Part shown: one piece after another, positions 16,908-25,425 of the stretch
How the letters are laid out: every line of letters starts with the position of its first letter
Position numbering within the stretch: position 1 is the first letter of the stretch
Origin: CAZDDI01 sp964504195
GTDB lineage: Bacteria; Chloroflexota; Anaerolineae; B4-G1; SLSP01
NCBI GenBank assembly: GCA_964504195.1
Contig: CAZDDI010000021.1
Span: 1-60,567, forward strand
Direction of reading: 5' to 3'
DNA length: 60,567 bases
Notes under the pieces: generated by a model
The model's database searches: none
Told to the model about the DNA's origin: nothing
Seen by the model: only the letters and a program-made list of their open reading frames with translations
Made by a program: the position numbers and the translations under genes

Positions 16908-16941
16908 CCCGCCTCCCCAGTGTCTCTGCTGGGGAGGCGGG
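16908..16941. terminator. GC-rich hairpin after apgM
   Basis: A 13-bp perfect stem (16908-16920 with 16929-16941) has an 8-base loop, 17 bases beyond the apgM stop on the minus strand. It is flanked by a T6 tract on the plus-strand 5' side, so it is not a canonical T-run terminator for apgM. Confidence 0.5.
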
Positions 16942-16957
16942 GTGGGGATGTAGAAAA

Positions 16958-18163
16958 TTATGCTCCGAACTTCGCCAGTCGCCCGGCGTGGCCCATTATC
17001 AATGGCAGCAAGTGCTGGTGTTGGATGTGGCCCAGAGCGCCGGTACGACATTGGCGTTCACCAAAAGTTGCTACGCCATCGGGGCGTAGATCCTGCGCGT
17101 ATAATAGTACCGGCACGTCATGCCAGGAGTGCGCCTTGAGTGACCAGGGTGTGCTATGATCGCCGGTTGTCACCAGCACGTCGGGATTAAGCGCCAGAAT
17201 TTCCGGTAGTACAACGTCGGTGTTTTCGATGACACCTTTCTTTCCTTCAAAGTTTCCGTCTTCACCGTAGCTGTCGGTTTTTTTGACATGGAAGAAGAAG
17301 AAATCGTAATCGTTCCAATACTTACGTAGCGTTTCTACCTCCGACTCGATAGTGTCACCAGTGGGAAGGACTTCCATGCCCACCAAGCGCCCGATACCCC
17401 GGTACATAGGATAGGTGGCAATTGCAGCGAAGCGCATCTTGCACAGATCAGGCAGTTTGGGGATGGGCGGAACTTTGGCGATACCGCGCAGGTTCATGCT
17501 GTTCGCTGGGAAATCATTAGCCAATAGTTTGCGCGCTGCGGATAACCAACGGTTGAGTAGTTGGGCGGACTTCTCGGCCTCCGGGCGCAATGCCTTCACA
17601 GGCAAGGGGGGGACCCCCGTGATTTGTGGGTCGGTTTCGGTCAGGCCGTCAGCCAATCCCGGCCCCCGCAGTACCAGCACAAACCGGTATTCTTTTACCA
17701 CTTCAACAAAGGCTTCGATACCATCAGGTAGCTGAATCTGGCGCAGTTTCTCTACTAGTTCTGCGCCCTTTTCAGTGGGGATGCGACCCGCACGTCGGTC
17801 AGTGATGTTGCCGTCCGCATCTACGCTGCAAAAGTTACCGCGCGCAGCCAGATCGTTTGGTCCGAGATCGAAATCAATGCCCAGGGCTTCTAGTACCCCG
17901 CGTCCAATTTCCCATTCCAGCGGGTCATAGCCGAACAACCCTACATGCCCTGGCCCGCTGCCGGGCGTCACGCCTGGATACACTGGTGTAGACAGGCCCA
18001 GGATACTCTGGGCCGCCAATGTATCGAAGTTGGGTGTGCGGGCGGCTTCGAGCTCCGTCAGCCCCCCAGGGCCGGGCAACCCGCCGACTCCATCCATGAC
18101 CAACAGCACCATTTTGCTTGTACCGGGAATGCTTAAACGATCAATCAATTGCAACTGATCCAT
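16958..18163 (-). CDS. apgM: Cofactor-independent phosphoglycerate mutase, archaeal (ApgM) type
   Basis: The enzyme interconverts 3- and 2-phosphoglycerate in glycolysis. Its 401 residues fit the ApgM family of the alkaline phosphatase superfamily. The metal-binding nucleophile region is near the start (LLVMDGVGGLPGP), followed by 'ELEAARTPNFDTLA' and 'TPGSGPGHVGLFGYDP'. The C-terminal metal ligands are in 'HVKKTDSYGEDGNF' and 'TTGDHSTPWSLKAHSWHDVPVLL'. ATG at 18163 follows a strong CAGGAGG; the upstream in-frame ATG at 18229 lacks one. A promoter lies at 18216-18243. It may carry the main glycolytic mutase activity, but other copies could exist outside the window. Confidence 0.93.
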   Translation of the reverse strand: MDQLQLIDRLSIPGTSKMVLLVMDGVGGLPGPGGLTELEAARTPNFDTLAAQSILGLSTPVYPGVTPGSGPGHVGLFGYDPLEWEIGRGVLEALGIDFDLGPNDLAARGNFCSVDADGNITDRRAGRIPTEKGAELVEKLRQIQLPDGIEAFVEVVKEYRFVLVLRGPGLADGLTETDPQITGVPPLPVKALRPEAEKSAQLLNRWLSAARKLLANDFPANSMNLRGIAKVPPIPKLPDLCKMRFAAIATYPMYRGIGRLVGMEVLPTGDTIESEVETLRKYWNDYDFFFFHVKKTDSYGEDGNFEGKKGVIENTDVVLPEILALNPDVLVTTGDHSTPWSLKAHSWHDVPVLLYAQDLRPDGVATFGERQCRTGALGHIQHQHLLPLIMGHAGRLAKFGA

Positions 18164-18215
18164 TGTGTGTACCTCCTGAGTAAAAATATTAAATAGCAAG
18201 GCGCGTTTCATTCCT

Positions 18216-18243
18216 ATTGTACCCGGCAACAGCCGTTTGGCAA
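18216..18243 (-). promoter_or_regulatory. Probable apgM promoter
   Basis: On the minus strand TTGCCA (18243-18238), a 16-base spacer and TACAAT (18221-18216). This gives a leader of about 45 bases before the ATG at 18163. The rest of the 385-base gap to ftsH contains a 10-base inverted repeat (GTGTGTTTCA at 18262-18271, complement at 18422-18431) and the ftsH promoter; no gene is seen there. Confidence 0.5.
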
Positions 18244-18445
18244 TCGCTTGGTCTATATCAAGTGTGTTTCAGTGAGGTATTTCTACTCACATCATTGTCT
18301 TACTCCTATCTAAAGTCAATTGGGCGTGTTTTATCTGCGTTGAGAGAGGTATGGTCAGATACTGGTTCCAGCTCGCTCCGGACGGTCTCTGCCCGTCCCA
18401 GTTTCTATTCCATAGCTGAAATGAAACACACCCAAGTCAATTTTG

Positions 18446-18454
18446 TGGTATAAT
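18446..18454 (+). promoter_or_regulatory. Probable extended -10 promoter of ftsH
   Basis: TGG-TATAAT (18446-18454) in the context TTGTGGTATAATC matches the mreB -10 context. There is no good -35. The implied leader before ftsH is about 88 bases and can form small hairpins. Confidence 0.45.
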
Positions 18455-18548
18455 CGTTTAGCAAATACCGGTGATCCATAGAGGTTCTATCCGGCATTGT
18501 TTTATCATACCGTTGGCCTATAGGCGCACGGGATAGAGGAGATACAAT

Positions 18549-20441
18549 ATGAAAAAACCATCGAATGGCGGGTTCATCTATGTCCTGCTCATCATTGCGT
18601 TGATTATGGTGTTGTACAGTGTACTGACCAGCGAACGCCAGGTGGAGACCATCCCCTTACCGCAGTTGGCAGCAGACATTCAAAGTAACAAAATCAGCGA
18701 GATTGTAGTGCAGGGTGACGATATGCGCGCGATTTATACGGACGGATCTGTACAGATGGCGCGCAAAGAAACCGGCGCGACGTTAATTGAACAGCTCAGG
18801 ACCTTAGGCGTCTCCGATGAACAGCTCGCGCAGATTAACTATCGAGTAGAAACGCCTACTGATTGGACTACGATCATTAATGCCATATTCACCATCATTG
18901 GGATTATTGCATTGATTGGGCTAGCTTTCTTTTTCATTCGGCAGTTTCAGGGCGTGAACAATCAGGCGATGTCGTTCGGTAAGAGCCGCGCGCGCATGTT
19001 CAATAGCAATCGCCCCACTGTCACTTTTGACGATGTTGCCGGAATTGAAGAATCTAAAGAAGAATTGGCCGAGGTGGTGGAATTTCTCAAAGAGCCGCAG
19101 AAATTTACGGGACTGGGTGCGCGCATTCCCAAAGGGTTTTTGCTGGTCGGTGCACCGGGTACAGGCAAAACGTTGATGGCGAAGGCCGTTGCTGGCGAGG
19201 CAGGCGTACCCTTTTTCAGCCTCTCCGGTTCAGAGTTTGTGGAGATGTTTGTAGGTGTAGGTGCCAGCCGTGTGCGTGATCTGTTCGAGCAGGCCAAGCG
19301 CCATAGCCCGTGTATCATCTTTGTGGACGAGATTGATGCGGTGGGCCGCTATCGTGGCGCTGGGTTAGGTGGGTCGCACGATGAGCGCGAGCAAACGCTC
19401 AACCAAATTTTAGTAGAGATGGATGGCTTTGATACGGACACCAACATTATTGTGATGGCGGCCACCAATCGTCCGGACATCCTTGATCCAGCGCTGTTGC
19501 GTCCGGGGCGCTTTGACCGGCGGGTGTTGTTGGATCACCCGGACATTCGTGGGCGTGAAGCAATCTTTCGGGTCCATACCCGCGGCAAGCCGCTTGAAAG
19601 CAAAGTAGATCTCACCGCATTGGCGCAAGCCACGCCAGGGTTTGTCGGTGCGGATATTGAGAACGCGGTGAACGAAGCGGCTATCCTGGCTGCCCGGCGC
19701 GGCAAGAAGCGGATTGGTATGTCTGAATTCCATGAGGCCGTGGAGCGTGTCATCTCTGGGCCGGAACGGCGCAGCCGGGTGATCTCCGAAGAGGAGCGGC
19801 GCATCATTGCCTATCATGAGGCTGGTCATGCCCTCGTTGCGCATGTTCTGCCCAAGTGCGATCCGGTACGCAAAGTCTCGGTGGTGGCGCGGGGTATGGC
19901 CGCCGGGTATACTATCACCCTGCCGGAAGAGGATCGCTATCTCACTCCGCGCAGCAAGATGGAAGATGATATGGCCTCAATGTTGGGGGGCCGCGCTGCG
20001 GAAGAGATCGTCTTTGACGAGGTGAGCACGGGGGCCGCCAACGATTTGGAGCGTGTCACCAAGATGGCGCGCGCGATGGTCACGCGCTATGGTATGAGTG
20101 AGAAGCTCGGCCCGTTGGTCTACGGCAAAAAAGAGGAACTGGTGTTCTTGGGGCGTGAAATCGGCGAACAGCGTGATTACAGCGAGGCGATGGCCCAGAA
20201 GATTGATGATGAAGTACAACTGTTTGTCATTACTGCGTATCAACGTAGCAAACAAGTCCTTCTTGAGCATCGCGAGCAATTGAATAAGGTCGTGGAAATT
20301 CTGTTGGAGCGTGAGATGCTTTCCCACGAAGAGTTCAAGGCCGCTTTTGAGGGAGCGCCGCTACCGGCACCGCGCGAGCGCTACACCACTGATACCAAAC
20401 GGCGTACTACGACTACTCAAGTCGCGCCTGTAGCAGCGTAA
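18549..20441 (+). CDS. ftsH: ATP-dependent zinc metalloprotease FtsH
   Basis: This is a membrane-anchored AAA+ protease that degrades misfolded membrane proteins and regulators as a hexamer. The 630-residue product has TM1 at about residues 8-24 and TM2 at about 115-135 flanking an extracytoplasmic loop. Walker A is GAPGTGKT (201-208), Walker B IIFVDEID with D260, the second region of homology 'ATNRPDILDPALLRPGRFDRR', and the zinc site HEAGH (423-427). The third ligand is expected in the 'GRAAEEIVFDEVSTGAANDLE' region. GGAGATACAAT precedes the ATG. It is monocistronic and ends in a strong terminator. Confidence 0.97.
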   Translation: MKKPSNGGFIYVLLIIALIMVLYSVLTSERQVETIPLPQLAADIQSNKISEIVVQGDDMRAIYTDGSVQMARKETGATLIEQLRTLGVSDEQLAQINYRVETPTDWTTIINAIFTIIGIIALIGLAFFFIRQFQGVNNQAMSFGKSRARMFNSNRPTVTFDDVAGIEESKEELAEVVEFLKEPQKFTGLGARIPKGFLLVGAPGTGKTLMAKAVAGEAGVPFFSLSGSEFVEMFVGVGASRVRDLFEQAKRHSPCIIFVDEIDAVGRYRGAGLGGSHDEREQTLNQILVEMDGFDTDTNIIVMAATNRPDILDPALLRPGRFDRRVLLDHPDIRGREAIFRVHTRGKPLESKVDLTALAQATPGFVGADIENAVNEAAILAARRGKKRIGMSEFHEAVERVISGPERRSRVISEEERRIIAYHEAGHALVAHVLPKCDPVRKVSVVARGMAAGYTITLPEEDRYLTPRSKMEDDMASMLGGRAAEEIVFDEVSTGAANDLERVTKMARAMVTRYGMSEKLGPLVYGKKEELVFLGREIGEQRDYSEAMAQKIDDEVQLFVITAYQRSKQVLLEHREQLNKVVEILLEREMLSHEEFKAAFEGAPLPAPRERYTTDTKRRTTTTQVAPVAA

Positions 20442-20452
20442 GATTGGGACTT

Positions 20453-20487
20453 AAAACCGGGGTGGTTCCTAAAACCGCCCCGGTTTT
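20453..20487 (+). terminator. ftsH terminator
   Basis: A 15-bp stem (20453-20467 with 20473-20487) contains one G-T wobble and has a 5-base loop. The right arm ends in TTTT. It lies 12 bases after the ftsH stop. Confidence 0.8.
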
Positions 20488-20499
20488 GTGATGTGGCTG

Positions 20500-20527
20500 T
20501 TGCGCAAATAGTCGCTTGTGTTATAAT
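20500..20527 (+). promoter_or_regulatory. Promoter of tRNA-Ser
   Basis: TTGCGC (20500-20505), a 16-base spacer and TATAAT (20522-20527) preceded by TGT, an extended -10. The expected start is only a few bases before the mature tRNA. Confidence 0.7.
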
Positions 20528-20539
20528 GTACCTCATTGT

Positions 20540-20629
20540 GGAGAGGTAGCATAGTCCGGCCTAATGCGCGCGCCTGGAAAGTGCGTGAGCCGCAAGGCTC
20601 CGCGGGTTCAAATCCCGCCCTCTCCGCCA
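20540..20629 (+). tRNA. tRNA-Ser (anticodon GGA)
   Basis: This type II tRNA of 90 bases has its CCA tail encoded (20627-20629). The acceptor stem GGAGAGG (20540-20546) pairs with CCTCTCC (20619-20625), with discriminator G at 20626. The anticodon stem 20569-20573/20581-20585 carries a seven-base loop with GGA at 20576-20578. The long variable arm pairs GAGCC (20587-20591) with GGCTC (20596-20600) over a GCAA loop. The T stem is 20602-20606/20614-20618 with loop TTCAAAT. The discriminator and variable arm fit serine. It reads UCC and UCU codons. Confidence 0.97.
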
Positions 20630-20631
20630 CA

Positions 20632-20665
20632 CAAAACCGGGGTTCCCTTAGGAACCCCGGTTTTG
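20632..20665 (+). terminator. tRNA-Ser terminator
   Basis: A 15-bp perfect stem (20632-20646 with 20651-20665) has a 4-base loop (CTTA), and TTTTG closes the right arm. Its outer stem (AAAACCGGGG) is the same as that of the ftsH terminator. It also lies just beyond the stop of the convergent prepilin peptidase gene and could serve both strands. Confidence 0.85.
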
Positions 20666-20678
20666 TTATCCTCACGTT

Positions 20679-21452
20679 CTAGCGCAAAAACCAGGTCGTA
20701 ATTTCCACACCCCAGATCAGCGTCGTTAGCCCCCCCAGTACCAGGTACGGCCCATAAGGAATCGCTGTTCTGAGCGTACCGCGCCCGGCGAGTAGGATAA
20801 ACACGCCACCGACTCCGCCAAATAGAATCCCCAGTATCAAGGCAGGGATAATCCAGGGAAAGCCCACTAGCAAGCCGATGTATGCGGCCAATTTTATATC
20901 GCCATGTCCCAGTGCGCCATCGCCAAATACAGCTTCACCGAGTATGACCAACACCCAGAACACGCCGAAGCCAATCAATCCGCCTAGGAGTGTATCTGTC
21001 CACTTCCAGGCCGTAATCTGTGGCAATGCCCCGCCAAAGAACAGCCCTATCACGGCCAATAACAGCGTGGCCGGCAAAATGATGTGATTGGGAATTAGCC
21101 GGGTCTCCAGGTCTGTGACTGTGACCATCTGTAACGGAATCACGGCGAGCATAGCGTAAATAACCCGCCCATTCAAGCCATACCGTGCCACCACCATCCC
21201 CCAGGTAGCGGCTAGTAACAGTTCCCCCGCTAATCGTGCCAGGCGCAACGGCCGGTTACATTCTCGACAGCGGAAGCGCGCCAGGAGGAAGGCCAGGGTG
21301 ACGCTCCACTGAAAGCGTTCGTAAGGTGTTTGGCAGTAGGGGCAAACTGGCGCTTTCATACGTCGGTGCGCCATAATTGTTTCTGCCAGCAATGCGGTTC
21401 CAGCTCCCACGACCAACCCGGCCACAATTGCAAGTATAGTGGTTAATAGCAA
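20679..21452 (-). CDS. Prepilin peptidase (type IV leader peptidase, A24)
   Basis: This membrane aspartyl protease cleaves type IV pilin-like leader peptides and N-methylates the new end. It has about 258 residues and 7-8 hydrophobic helices. The cytoplasmic zinc-type domain has CPYC and CREC (about residues 37-67). The catalytic aspartates are in VTDLETRLIPNHI and G-H-G-D-IKLA. No ATG fits: the best start is TTG at 21452, seven bases after AGGAG, just past the stop of the upstream ligase gene at 21484. The longer frame to 21551 would overlap that gene. No pilin or pilus ATPase gene is nearby, so its substrates lie elsewhere. Confidence 0.9.
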   Translation of the reverse strand: MLLTTILAIVAGLVVGAGTALLAETIMAHRRMKAPVCPYCQTPYERFQWSVTLAFLLARFRCRECNRPLRLARLAGELLLAATWGMVVARYGLNGRVIYAMLAVIPLQMVTVTDLETRLIPNHIILPATLLLAVIGLFFGGALPQITAWKWTDTLLGGLIGFGVFWVLVILGEAVFGDGALGHGDIKLAAYIGLLVGFPWIIPALILGILFGGVGGVFILLAGRGTLRTAIPYGPYLVLGGLTTLIWGVEITTWFLR

Positions 21453-21483
21453 TGTTAAACTCCTGTTTGAATGGTAAATGAAA

Positions 21484-23088
21484 TCACTGATTTCCGCGTA
21501 ACACCCGGCGGAGGACTTTTTGCACTGCGCTGCGAGGTAAAGTGTCCACAAAGGTAATTTGTCGAGGGATTTTATAGCGCGCTAGCGACCCGCGCGCCCA
21601 TGCGAGTAACGCATCTTGCGTGAGGCTCGCGCCGGGGCGCAGCACTACCCACGCTTGTACCTGCTCGCCACGATAGGCGTCTGGCACACCGGCAACAGCC
21701 ACTTCCGCCACGGCTGGATGATTACGCAACATAGATTCCACTTCATTGGGGTACACCTTGAACCCGGCGCAGTTGATGATGTCTGCCTTGCGATCCATGA
21801 TGTAAAAATAGCCGTCAGCATCCATTCGAACTACATCGCCGGTATAGAGCCAGCCTTCGCGCAGGGCTTGTGCCGTAGCTGCCGGGCGATTGTGATACCC
21901 GCGCATGATTGTCGGTCCACGTACAATCAGCTCCCCAATCTCGCCGGGTGATAAAATACGCTTACCCGTTTCCATATCCACAATCAGCGCGTCAATATCC
22001 GGTAGCGGCACGCCGATAGACCCCACGCGATTGCCGCCCAGCGGATTGCAATGCGTGGCGGTAGGCGCTTCGCTCAGGCCATAGCCTTCGCGTAGTCTCC
22101 CGCCGGTCAATGCCTCGAAACGCTCCTGTACGGTGATGGGCAATGGCGCGGCGCCACTGATGCACGCGCGAATCGAGCCGAGATCAGCCGCCGCCGCCTC
22201 GATGCCGGGATGATCGAGTAAGAGTGCATACGTTGTCGGGACGCCGGGGAAGAACGAGGGGCGGTATGCGCGGATTGCCGCCAGCATATCCTCTGGTCGC
22301 CGCCCGCTGAACACCAACGTCGCGCCTTGGTAGGCTGCTCGTGCTAACGTAAGCACCAGCCCGTAGACGTGAAACAATGGCAGTACCCCCAGGATGATTT
22401 CATGTTCCTGGCGATCATGCACCCAGGCATCGAACTGGCGGGAGTTGGCGATCAGATTGCCGTGCGTGCCTAACGCCGCGCGTGGGACGCCGGTGGTGCC
22501 GCCGGTATATTGGTACAGGGCGATAGCCTCAGCGCCTACCGTAACTGCCGGGCGCGGTGTCTGCTCCTGAGCGAGCGCGACTTCCCAGGAAGTATCACCA
22601 TAATCGAGCGCGGTTGGTTCCGTGCCGATAATCCATGCCTGCTGCACCTGTGTATACGCGCGCGCCGTCTGCAACGTGGCGTAGAATTGCGCATCGGCGA
22701 TGATGTACCGCGCGCCGCAATCTACCAGCTGTTCAGCCACTTCTCGGGGTATGTAAAGCGGATTCACCGCCGCTACCGCAGCCCCGGCCTTGAGGATGCC
22801 AAAAAATGCTACTGCAAAGGCGATGCTGTTGCTCGTGTATAGCGCTACTGGCTCGCCGGGTTGTACGCCCGCCGCTGCCAGCATGCCCGCAGCGCGGTCA
22901 CTCTGCGCATCCCACTCGGCAAACGTGATTTTGTACCCGTTCCAGGCTTCGACCAGAGCTAGCCGTTTAGGATGCGCCGCTGCAGCCCGTTCGAGCATGG
23001 CGAACGCCGGCTCGTCAGGGTAAGGGGCGAGCGAATGCGGCACGACGGCATCGTAGGCCGCCAGCCAGGGGCGCGCTACCGTAAACAT
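21484..23088 (-). CDS. AMP-forming acyl-CoA synthetase/ligase
   Basis: This 534-residue ANL-superfamily enzyme activates a carboxylic acid as an acyl-adenylate and transfers it to CoA. The phosphate loop YTGGTTGVPRAA lies near residue 194. The adenine motif is YGLSEAPTATHCN, the hinge region GWLYTGDVVRMDADGYFYIMDRKADII, and the C-terminal catalytic lysine is in RSAVQKVLRR. The overall pattern is that of long-chain fatty acid-CoA ligases, but substrate length cannot be read from sequence. The ATG lies two bases after the stop of the korA-type gene, so the pair is coupled; the ligase may feed or drain CoA thioesters of that oxidoreductase. Confidence 0.9.
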   Translation of the reverse strand: MFTVARPWLAAYDAVVPHSLAPYPDEPAFAMLERAAAAHPKRLALVEAWNGYKITFAEWDAQSDRAAGMLAAAGVQPGEPVALYTSNSIAFAVAFFGILKAGAAVAAVNPLYIPREVAEQLVDCGARYIIADAQFYATLQTARAYTQVQQAWIIGTEPTALDYGDTSWEVALAQEQTPRPAVTVGAEAIALYQYTGGTTGVPRAALGTHGNLIANSRQFDAWVHDRQEHEIILGVLPLFHVYGLVLTLARAAYQGATLVFSGRRPEDMLAAIRAYRPSFFPGVPTTYALLLDHPGIEAAAADLGSIRACISGAAPLPITVQERFEALTGGRLREGYGLSEAPTATHCNPLGGNRVGSIGVPLPDIDALIVDMETGKRILSPGEIGELIVRGPTIMRGYHNRPAATAQALREGWLYTGDVVRMDADGYFYIMDRKADIINCAGFKVYPNEVESMLRNHPAVAEVAVAGVPDAYRGEQVQAWVVLRPGASLTQDALLAWARGSLARYKIPRQITFVDTLPRSAVQKVLRRVLRGNQ

Positions 23089-23090
23089 GA

Positions 23091-24149
23091 CTACAAATGC
23101 TCCAGAAACGCCTGCGGCGTGATGAGTTGCCCATCAAGGCGCGTGACGCTGACTACATCGCACTCCGGTAGCAGACGTTGCACCTCGCGTACATACAGGC
23201 CGGGATTGAGCTCGCCCACCACGATCCGCTGCACGCCTTGCGCGGCCTGGCGCAACAAAGTTTCAGGAATCGGCCAGAGGCTTTGCACCGTAAGCCCGGC
23301 AACGCGCTGCCCGGATTTGCGTGCCGTAGCCACGGATTCTTCCATCGCCCGCGCGGTCACGCCGAAGGAGACAAAGAGCGTGGTTGCGCCGGGCTGCACA
23401 TCGAGCCGGCCCCGCTCCAGTTCCGCTCGGTGTACCGTGATCTTTTCCAGAAGTCGCCGGTTGAGCGTCTCCACTTTGGCCGGGTCTTTGGTGATGTGTC
23501 CCTGCTCATCGTGCGTAGAACCGGTGACATGGACTACTTCGCCCGCGCCCAGCGGCGGCAACACCGAGACCACCGGGGGGGGTGGGGTTGTGGATTCCGG
23601 CAAGGGCGGCATCTCTACCGTCGTCTGCGTGAGGTTGAGTTCCTTATCCGTGAGCAGTACCACCGGGCAGCGGAAGCGCTGCGCCAGCGTGAATGCTTCC
23701 ACCGTGAGTGTGAAACACTCCGCCGCGGAAGAAGGGGCCAACACAATCAACGGATAGCCGCCGCCGGTGCCCCACTGGGCGAATTGTACATCGCCTTGAC
23801 CGACCGTCGTCGCGCCGCCGGTAGCTGGGCCGAGCCGCTGCACCAACACAATCACCAGTGGCGTCTCTGCCATCAACGCCAGGCCCAGGTTCTCGCTGTA
23901 GAGGCTGAAACCCGGCCCACTGGTGGCGGTGAGGGGCAACCGTCCCGCCGCCGCTGCGCCGATGCACATCCCGATGCTGGCGAGCTCGTCCTCGCCCTGC
24001 ACGGCCACACCGCCCACCTTGGGCATTTCGCGCATCATCTGCACTAGAATCGGCGTTGCCGGAGTGATGGGATACCCGGCAAAGAAATCGCACCCCGCAG
24101 CCAATGCGCCACGCACAATCGCCGTCGCGCCGTCAATGAACTCGTGCAT
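23091..24149 (-). CDS. korA: 2-oxoacid:ferredoxin oxidoreductase alpha subunit (KorA-like)
   Basis: The 352-residue protein matches the alpha chain of 2-oxoglutarate-type (or related 2-oxoacid) ferredoxin oxidoreductases. It has 'GYPITPATPI' near residue 25, 'GEDELASIGMCIGAAAAG', 'TATSGPGFSLYSENLGLA' and 'QRLGPATGGATTVGQGDVQFAQWG'. Thiamine diphosphate is held by the beta subunit, which is not encoded beside it: the next gene is a ligase and the preceding gene a MoaD-like protein. Either the beta gene lies elsewhere or the complex is unusual. The substrate is uncertain, so the symbol is provisional. Confidence 0.82.
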   Translation of the reverse strand: MHEFIDGATAIVRGALAAGCDFFAGYPITPATPILVQMMREMPKVGGVAVQGEDELASIGMCIGAAAAGRLPLTATSGPGFSLYSENLGLALMAETPLVIVLVQRLGPATGGATTVGQGDVQFAQWGTGGGYPLIVLAPSSAAECFTLTVEAFTLAQRFRCPVVLLTDKELNLTQTTVEMPPLPESTTPPPPVVSVLPPLGAGEVVHVTGSTHDEQGHITKDPAKVETLNRRLLEKITVHRAELERGRLDVQPGATTLFVSFGVTARAMEESVATARKSGQRVAGLTVQSLWPIPETLLRQAAQGVQRIVVGELNPGLYVREVQRLLPECDVVSVTRLDGQLITPQAFLEHL

Positions 24150-24209
24150 AATTCCCCCTTGATCTCAAATGGACGTGGATGATGGGGTTAATTGATGGTC
24201 ATACTCCCC

Positions 24210-24236
24210 CGTCTACCGTTTACCGTCTACTGCCTG
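24210..24236. repeat. Short intergenic phrase repeat
   Basis: Tandem 'gtctaccgttta/ccgtctac' words lie in the 93-base gap between the MoaD-like and korA-like genes. They belong in style with the other word-based intergenic elements in the window. Confidence 0.4.
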
Positions 24237-24242
24237 TTGTAC

Positions 24243-24488
24243 CTACCCCCCGCCGATGGGGGGAAAGAAGCCCACCTCATCTTGTGGGCGTAAGCGATAC
24301 TGCTCTGCGCGCGCCTGCCCATTGATATAGGCGACTTTGACCTCGTTGGTGCGGATGCCCAGCTGTGCGACAAGATCGGCGACGGTGGCGCGGTCGGGTA
24401 AGTCCACGGGAAAGGCGTCGCCGGGCGCGACGTCTTCCGGCGCGTAGCGTTCCCCCAACATCGCATGTAGTTTCACTGTAATCTGCAT
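24243..24488 (-). CDS. MoaD/ThiS-like sulfur carrier protein
   Basis: This 81-residue beta-grasp ubiquitin-like protein ends in the diagnostic double glycine (FFPPIGGG). The terminus would be adenylated and thiocarboxylated by an E1-like enzyme and deliver sulfur to molybdopterin, or in tungsten-enzyme organisms to tungstopterin. ATG at 24488 is preferred because GAGG sits five bases upstream; a GTG two codons earlier would have no spacing. It starts two bases after the stop of the DUF2156 gene. No other molybdopterin genes are in the window, so the pathway assignment (MoaD over ThiS) rests on sequence style only. Confidence 0.85.
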   Translation of the reverse strand: MQITVKLHAMLGERYAPEDVAPGDAFPVDLPDRATVADLVAQLGIRTNEVKVAYINGQARAEQYRLRPQDEVGFFPPIGGG

Positions 24489-24490
24489 CT

Positions 24491-25393
24491 TCACCTCAAC
24501 GTAATCCGCCCCTTCTCCACCATGAATTCCGGGTAGTACGATTCTTTAGCACGCCGCAGCCCCGGCTCGTCCAGGTCTTGCTCGCGGTTGATATAAGTCA
24601 TCTCGCTCCAGGCATGGCGCACAAACTCCTGGTTAATGAGCGGATACAAGCCGCGAATATCGGGGTTCGCTTTTTCGATGTGGATGACAGCCATCTCAGC
24701 GTTCAATCGCTCGCCGATGGTAAATGCCTGCACCTGTCCATCAACCTGAATGACGCCCCCTTGCAGTCCGGGCAACACACCGAAGTGTTCTAACGCTTCA
24801 CGCACCGCGTCGCGCTCTTCCATCAGGCTCAGATCATCCTCGCAGCGGTGCATTTGGCACCACACGCAGGCCATCTCGATACACGCTTCTACGTTCTCAT
24901 CACTAAGCGGCGTGTATGTATGCGTCTGTGTGCGCTTAAAAGCGTTGATGTGATTGCGTTTGGCGCTGTACTTGCGCCCGGCGAGTTCCGCCAACGCCTC
25001 ACGGGCATAGACGTAATCGTAATGCTCGCGCGCCATCTCGACAGCCAAACCAGGAGCCTCGGCTAACTCATGAATCAATCGCATATCGGCCCGTTCAATG
25101 TGCGGGGCAGCTACGCCTTTCTCATCGCGTAGCCAAGTCAGGAAGTCACGGGTCACATCCAAGCGCGAGGGCGGCCCGATGGGCGGCAAGCCATAGAAGC
25201 TACCGGCGTCATCCTCACACAAAAACAGGAGCCACTTCTCATGGATAGCCCATTGGATGCGGTAATAGCCGCGCCAGATAAACAGATTTACAAAGTTCAA
25301 TTCCGATGTCTGTGGCTGATAAGTCCACAAGCGTGTTTGCACCGCATCGTAGTCTTCCAACTCTAGCGGTTTGAAGGATAGGGAAATTGTCAC
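24491..25393 (-). CDS. DUF2156 (GNAT-fold) protein
   Basis: The 300-residue protein resembles DUF2156, the fold found in the transferase domain of phosphatidylglycerol lysyltransferases. Matching stretches are 'TSELNFVNLFIWRGYYRIQW', 'AGRKYSAKRNHINAFKR', 'QVQAFTIGERLN' and 'AVIHIEKANPDIRGLYPLINQEF'. No membrane segment is present, so this is the stand-alone soluble form of unknown acceptor, which in relatives may transfer aminoacyl groups. It is followed closely by the MoaD-like gene and preceded by the lipase-like gene 32 bases upstream, suggesting an operon. Confidence 0.82.
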   Translation of the reverse strand: MTISLSFKPLELEDYDAVQTRLWTYQPQTSELNFVNLFIWRGYYRIQWAIHEKWLLFLCEDDAGSFYGLPPIGPPSRLDVTRDFLTWLRDEKGVAAPHIERADMRLIHELAEAPGLAVEMAREHYDYVYAREALAELAGRKYSAKRNHINAFKRTQTHTYTPLSDENVEACIEMACVWCQMHRCEDDLSLMEERDAVREALEHFGVLPGLQGGVIQVDGQVQAFTIGERLNAEMAVIHIEKANPDIRGLYPLINQEFVRHAWSEMTYINREQDLDEPGLRRAKESYYPEFMVEKGRITLR

Positions 25394-25425
25394 ATAAACC
25401 TCCAGGAAAAAAAGTAAATGGTGAA

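Noticed and set aside
16851..17051. Longer form of the lipoprotein gene
   Set aside because: The signal peptide and GGAGGTT mark the start at 16850. The extension runs through a hairpin and into apgM.
18217..18453. Possible 78-codon gene before ftsH
   Set aside because: No ribosome site; it runs over promoter elements and contains no recognisable feature.
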